Source of the DNA: JACMLX01 sp031374935 | GTDB taxonomy: Bacteria > Gemmatimonadota > Gemmatimonadetes > Gemmatimonadales > Gemmatimonadaceae | Assembly (NCBI GenBank): GCA_031374935.1 | Contig: JANMHB010000093.1 | Coordinates: 81,303-145,302 of the forward strand | Length of the DNA stretch: 64,000 nucleotides | Reading direction: 5' to 3' | Part shown: in pieces, positions 62,853 through 64,000 of the stretch | Position numbering within the stretch: the first letter of the stretch is position 1 | Layout of the letters: every line of letters begins with the position of its first letter | Notes under the pieces: generated by a model | What the model was told of the DNA's origin: nothing | Database searches by the model: none | The model's input: only the letters and a program-made list of their open reading frames with translations | Position numbers and translations under genes: made by a program

Positions 62853-64000
62853 GCGATCGTGTCTCCTCGTTCCACACGCGCAGCAGATCCCGTCCGATGA
62901 TCAGCTGCTGCACTTCGGTGGCCCCTTCGTAGATCCGCAGCGATCGGATCTCCCGGTACAGCTGCTCGACGATGTTGCCACGCATCACGCCGAGTCCGCC
63001 GAGCAGCTGCACCGCGGCATCGATCACCTGCTGCGCGCCCTCGGTGGCCACCAGCTTCGCCATCGCCGCTTCACGCGTGACCGTCTCGCCGCGGTCGCGC
63101 ATCCAAGCCGCGCGATAGGTGAGCAGTGCGGCGCTGTCGATGGTGGTGGCCATCTGCGCCAGCTTTGCCTGGGTGAGCTGCAGGTCGCCCAGCATGCCAC
63201 CGAACATCGGTCGTGACGTCGCGCGGGCGAGTGCCTCATCGAGCGCCCGACGCCCGAAGCCGAGTGCGGCGGCAGCCACCGACGTGCGGAAGATGTCCAG
63301 CGTGCGCATGGCGACCTTGAACCCCTCGCCGGCCGCGCCCAGGCGCGAGGTGAGTGGCACGCGGCAATCGACGAACCGCAACCGCGCCAGTGGATGCGGC
63401 GCGATGACGTCGATGCGTTCAGCGATCTCGAGTCCAGGCGCGTCCGAATCGACGATGAAGGCCGAGATGCCCCGTGAACCCGGCTGTTCGCCGGTGCGGG
63501 CGAACACGACGTAGAAGTCGGCGATGCCGCCGTTGCTGATCCACGTCTTTTCGCCGTCGAGCCGAACGCTGTCGCCGTCGATGGTTGCGGTACATGTGAG
63601 TGCAGCAACGTCCGAGCCGGCATCCGGCTCGGACAGCGCGAACGCGGCAATGGCCTCACCACTGGCGACGCGGGGCAGGTAGCGCGCCTTCTGTTCGGCG
63701 CTCCCATGCAACGTGATCGCGCCGGAACCGAGTCCCTGCATGGCAAAGGCAAAGTCGGCGAGGCCATCGTGGCGCGCGAGTGTTTCGCGAATGAGGCAGA
63801 TCGCCCGTGTATCGATCGTGTCGGTGCTGCCGCCGTGTGCAGTGCCTCCAACCGCGTGGCGCAGCCAGCCGGCCGCGCCAAGTTGCGTCACCAGTGCGCG
63901 GCACGCGGCATCCACATCGTCGTGCGACGTGTGGGCCAGATGTCTCACGCACCAGGCATCGAGCTCGGAGGCCAGGGCCCGATGCCGTGACTCGAAGAAC
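62845..64000 (-). CDS. Acyl-CoA dehydrogenase, partial at right edge
   Basis: This FAD-dependent acyl-CoA dehydrogenase is cut by the end of the window: the frame remains open to base 63999 and reads FFESRHRALASELDAW before the listed GTG at 63948. Family motifs are FALSEPDAGSDVAAL, GEKTWISNGGIADFYVVFARTG, the helical C-terminal domain and the end QLYREIRSLRIYEGATEVQQLIIGRDLL. The Glu in YEGATE is the usual catalytic base position. It overlaps the aryl-CoA ligase gene by 8 bases, forming an operon. The substrate is probably an aryl- or branched-chain CoA. Confidence 0.94.
   Translation of the reverse strand, partial: FFESRHRALASELDAWCVRHLAHTSHDDVDAACRALVTQLGAAGWLRHAVGGTAHGGSTDTIDTRAICLIRETLARHDGLADFAFAMQGLGSGAITLHGSAEQKARYLPRVASGEAIAAFALSEPDAGSDVAALTCTATIDGDSVRLDGEKTWISNGGIADFYVVFARTGEQPGSRGISAFIVDSDAPGLEIAERIDVIAPHPLARLRFVDCRVPLTSRLGAAGEGFKVAMRTLDIFRTSVAAAALGFGRRALDEALARATSRPMFGGMLGDLQLTQAKLAQMATTIDSAALLTYRAAWMRDRGETVTREAAMAKLVATEGAQQVIDAAVQLLGGLGVMRGNIVEQLYREIRSLRIYEGATEVQQLIIGRDLLRVWNEETRSHA

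Overview
The window is a high-GC bacterial chromosome segment with densely packed genes on both strands. Several family choices point to Gemmatimonadota, probably Gemmatimonadaceae, or a close relative such as Acidobacteriota: ADOP-type ABC permeases, OMP-barrel and siderophore TonB receptors, secreted S9 peptidase, sortilin-like BNR and amidohydrolase proteins, a PEP-CTERM protein, Ku/LigD, and a likely 2-aminobenzoyl-CoA pathway. This placement is inferred from gene content. No rRNA, tRNA, CRISPR array or intact insertion sequence was seen.

Layout. 0-4.8 kb: the last module of an NRPS (cut at the left edge), two unusual alpha/beta-hydrolases and an Sfp-type phosphopantetheinyl transferase. 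4.9-6.3 kb: a lipoprotein and a CHRD/PEP-CTERM protein. 6.5-12.4 kb: the most unusual block. It holds four translationally coupled genes for cytoplasmic beta-rich proteins of unknown function, a divergent promoter with duplicated motifs, a small protein, a geranylgeranyl-reductase-type flavoenzyme, an atypical polyprenyl synthase and a phasin-like protein with a histone-H1-like tail. I propose an isoprenoid-lipid particle or modified-lipid system. 12.6-21.8 kb: an SBP56-like beta-propeller, a DUF4256 protein, an OMP-barrel TonB receptor and a complete ADOP permease/adaptor/ATPase exporter. 22.1-25.1 kb: a glycosyltransferase-C/HAD/UbiA operon, likely for polyprenyl-phospho-pentose use. 25.3-29.5 kb: a secreted protein, TetR with a near-perfect operator, a truncated acetyltransferase, a VOC protein and a copper amine oxidase split into two overlapping genes.

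29.6-41.4 kb: a looser, stress-flavoured stretch with long intergenic gaps and several broken genes. It contains a photolyase tail, an AI-2E transporter, a GlsB-like protein, ligD-ku, two oriented intrinsic terminators around a possible attenuated leader, a ferritin-like protein, a sorbosone-dehydrogenase-like lipoprotein, an iron-permease gene with an in-frame stop, an alpha/beta hydrolase, lspA and an internally deleted flavin reductase. 41.5-46.6 kb: an S9 peptidase fused to TPRs, and an ECF sigma/small putative regulator/two Spy-like module. 46.7-53.5 kb: a siderophore receptor with a Fur-box-like site, an 18-bp perfect inverted repeat, a 23-bp tandem repeat, a 1073-residue BNR protein, a plug-only TonB-like protein and an inverted-repeat element.

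53.5-64 kb: an FtsX-like permease, a YdeI protein, a thioesterase, an ECF42-type sigma with its YCII partner, a lipoprotein, an amidohydrolase, and a RidA/aryl-CoA ligase/acyl-CoA dehydrogenase operon that runs off the right edge. Within blocks, overlapping stop/start codons show coupled expression.
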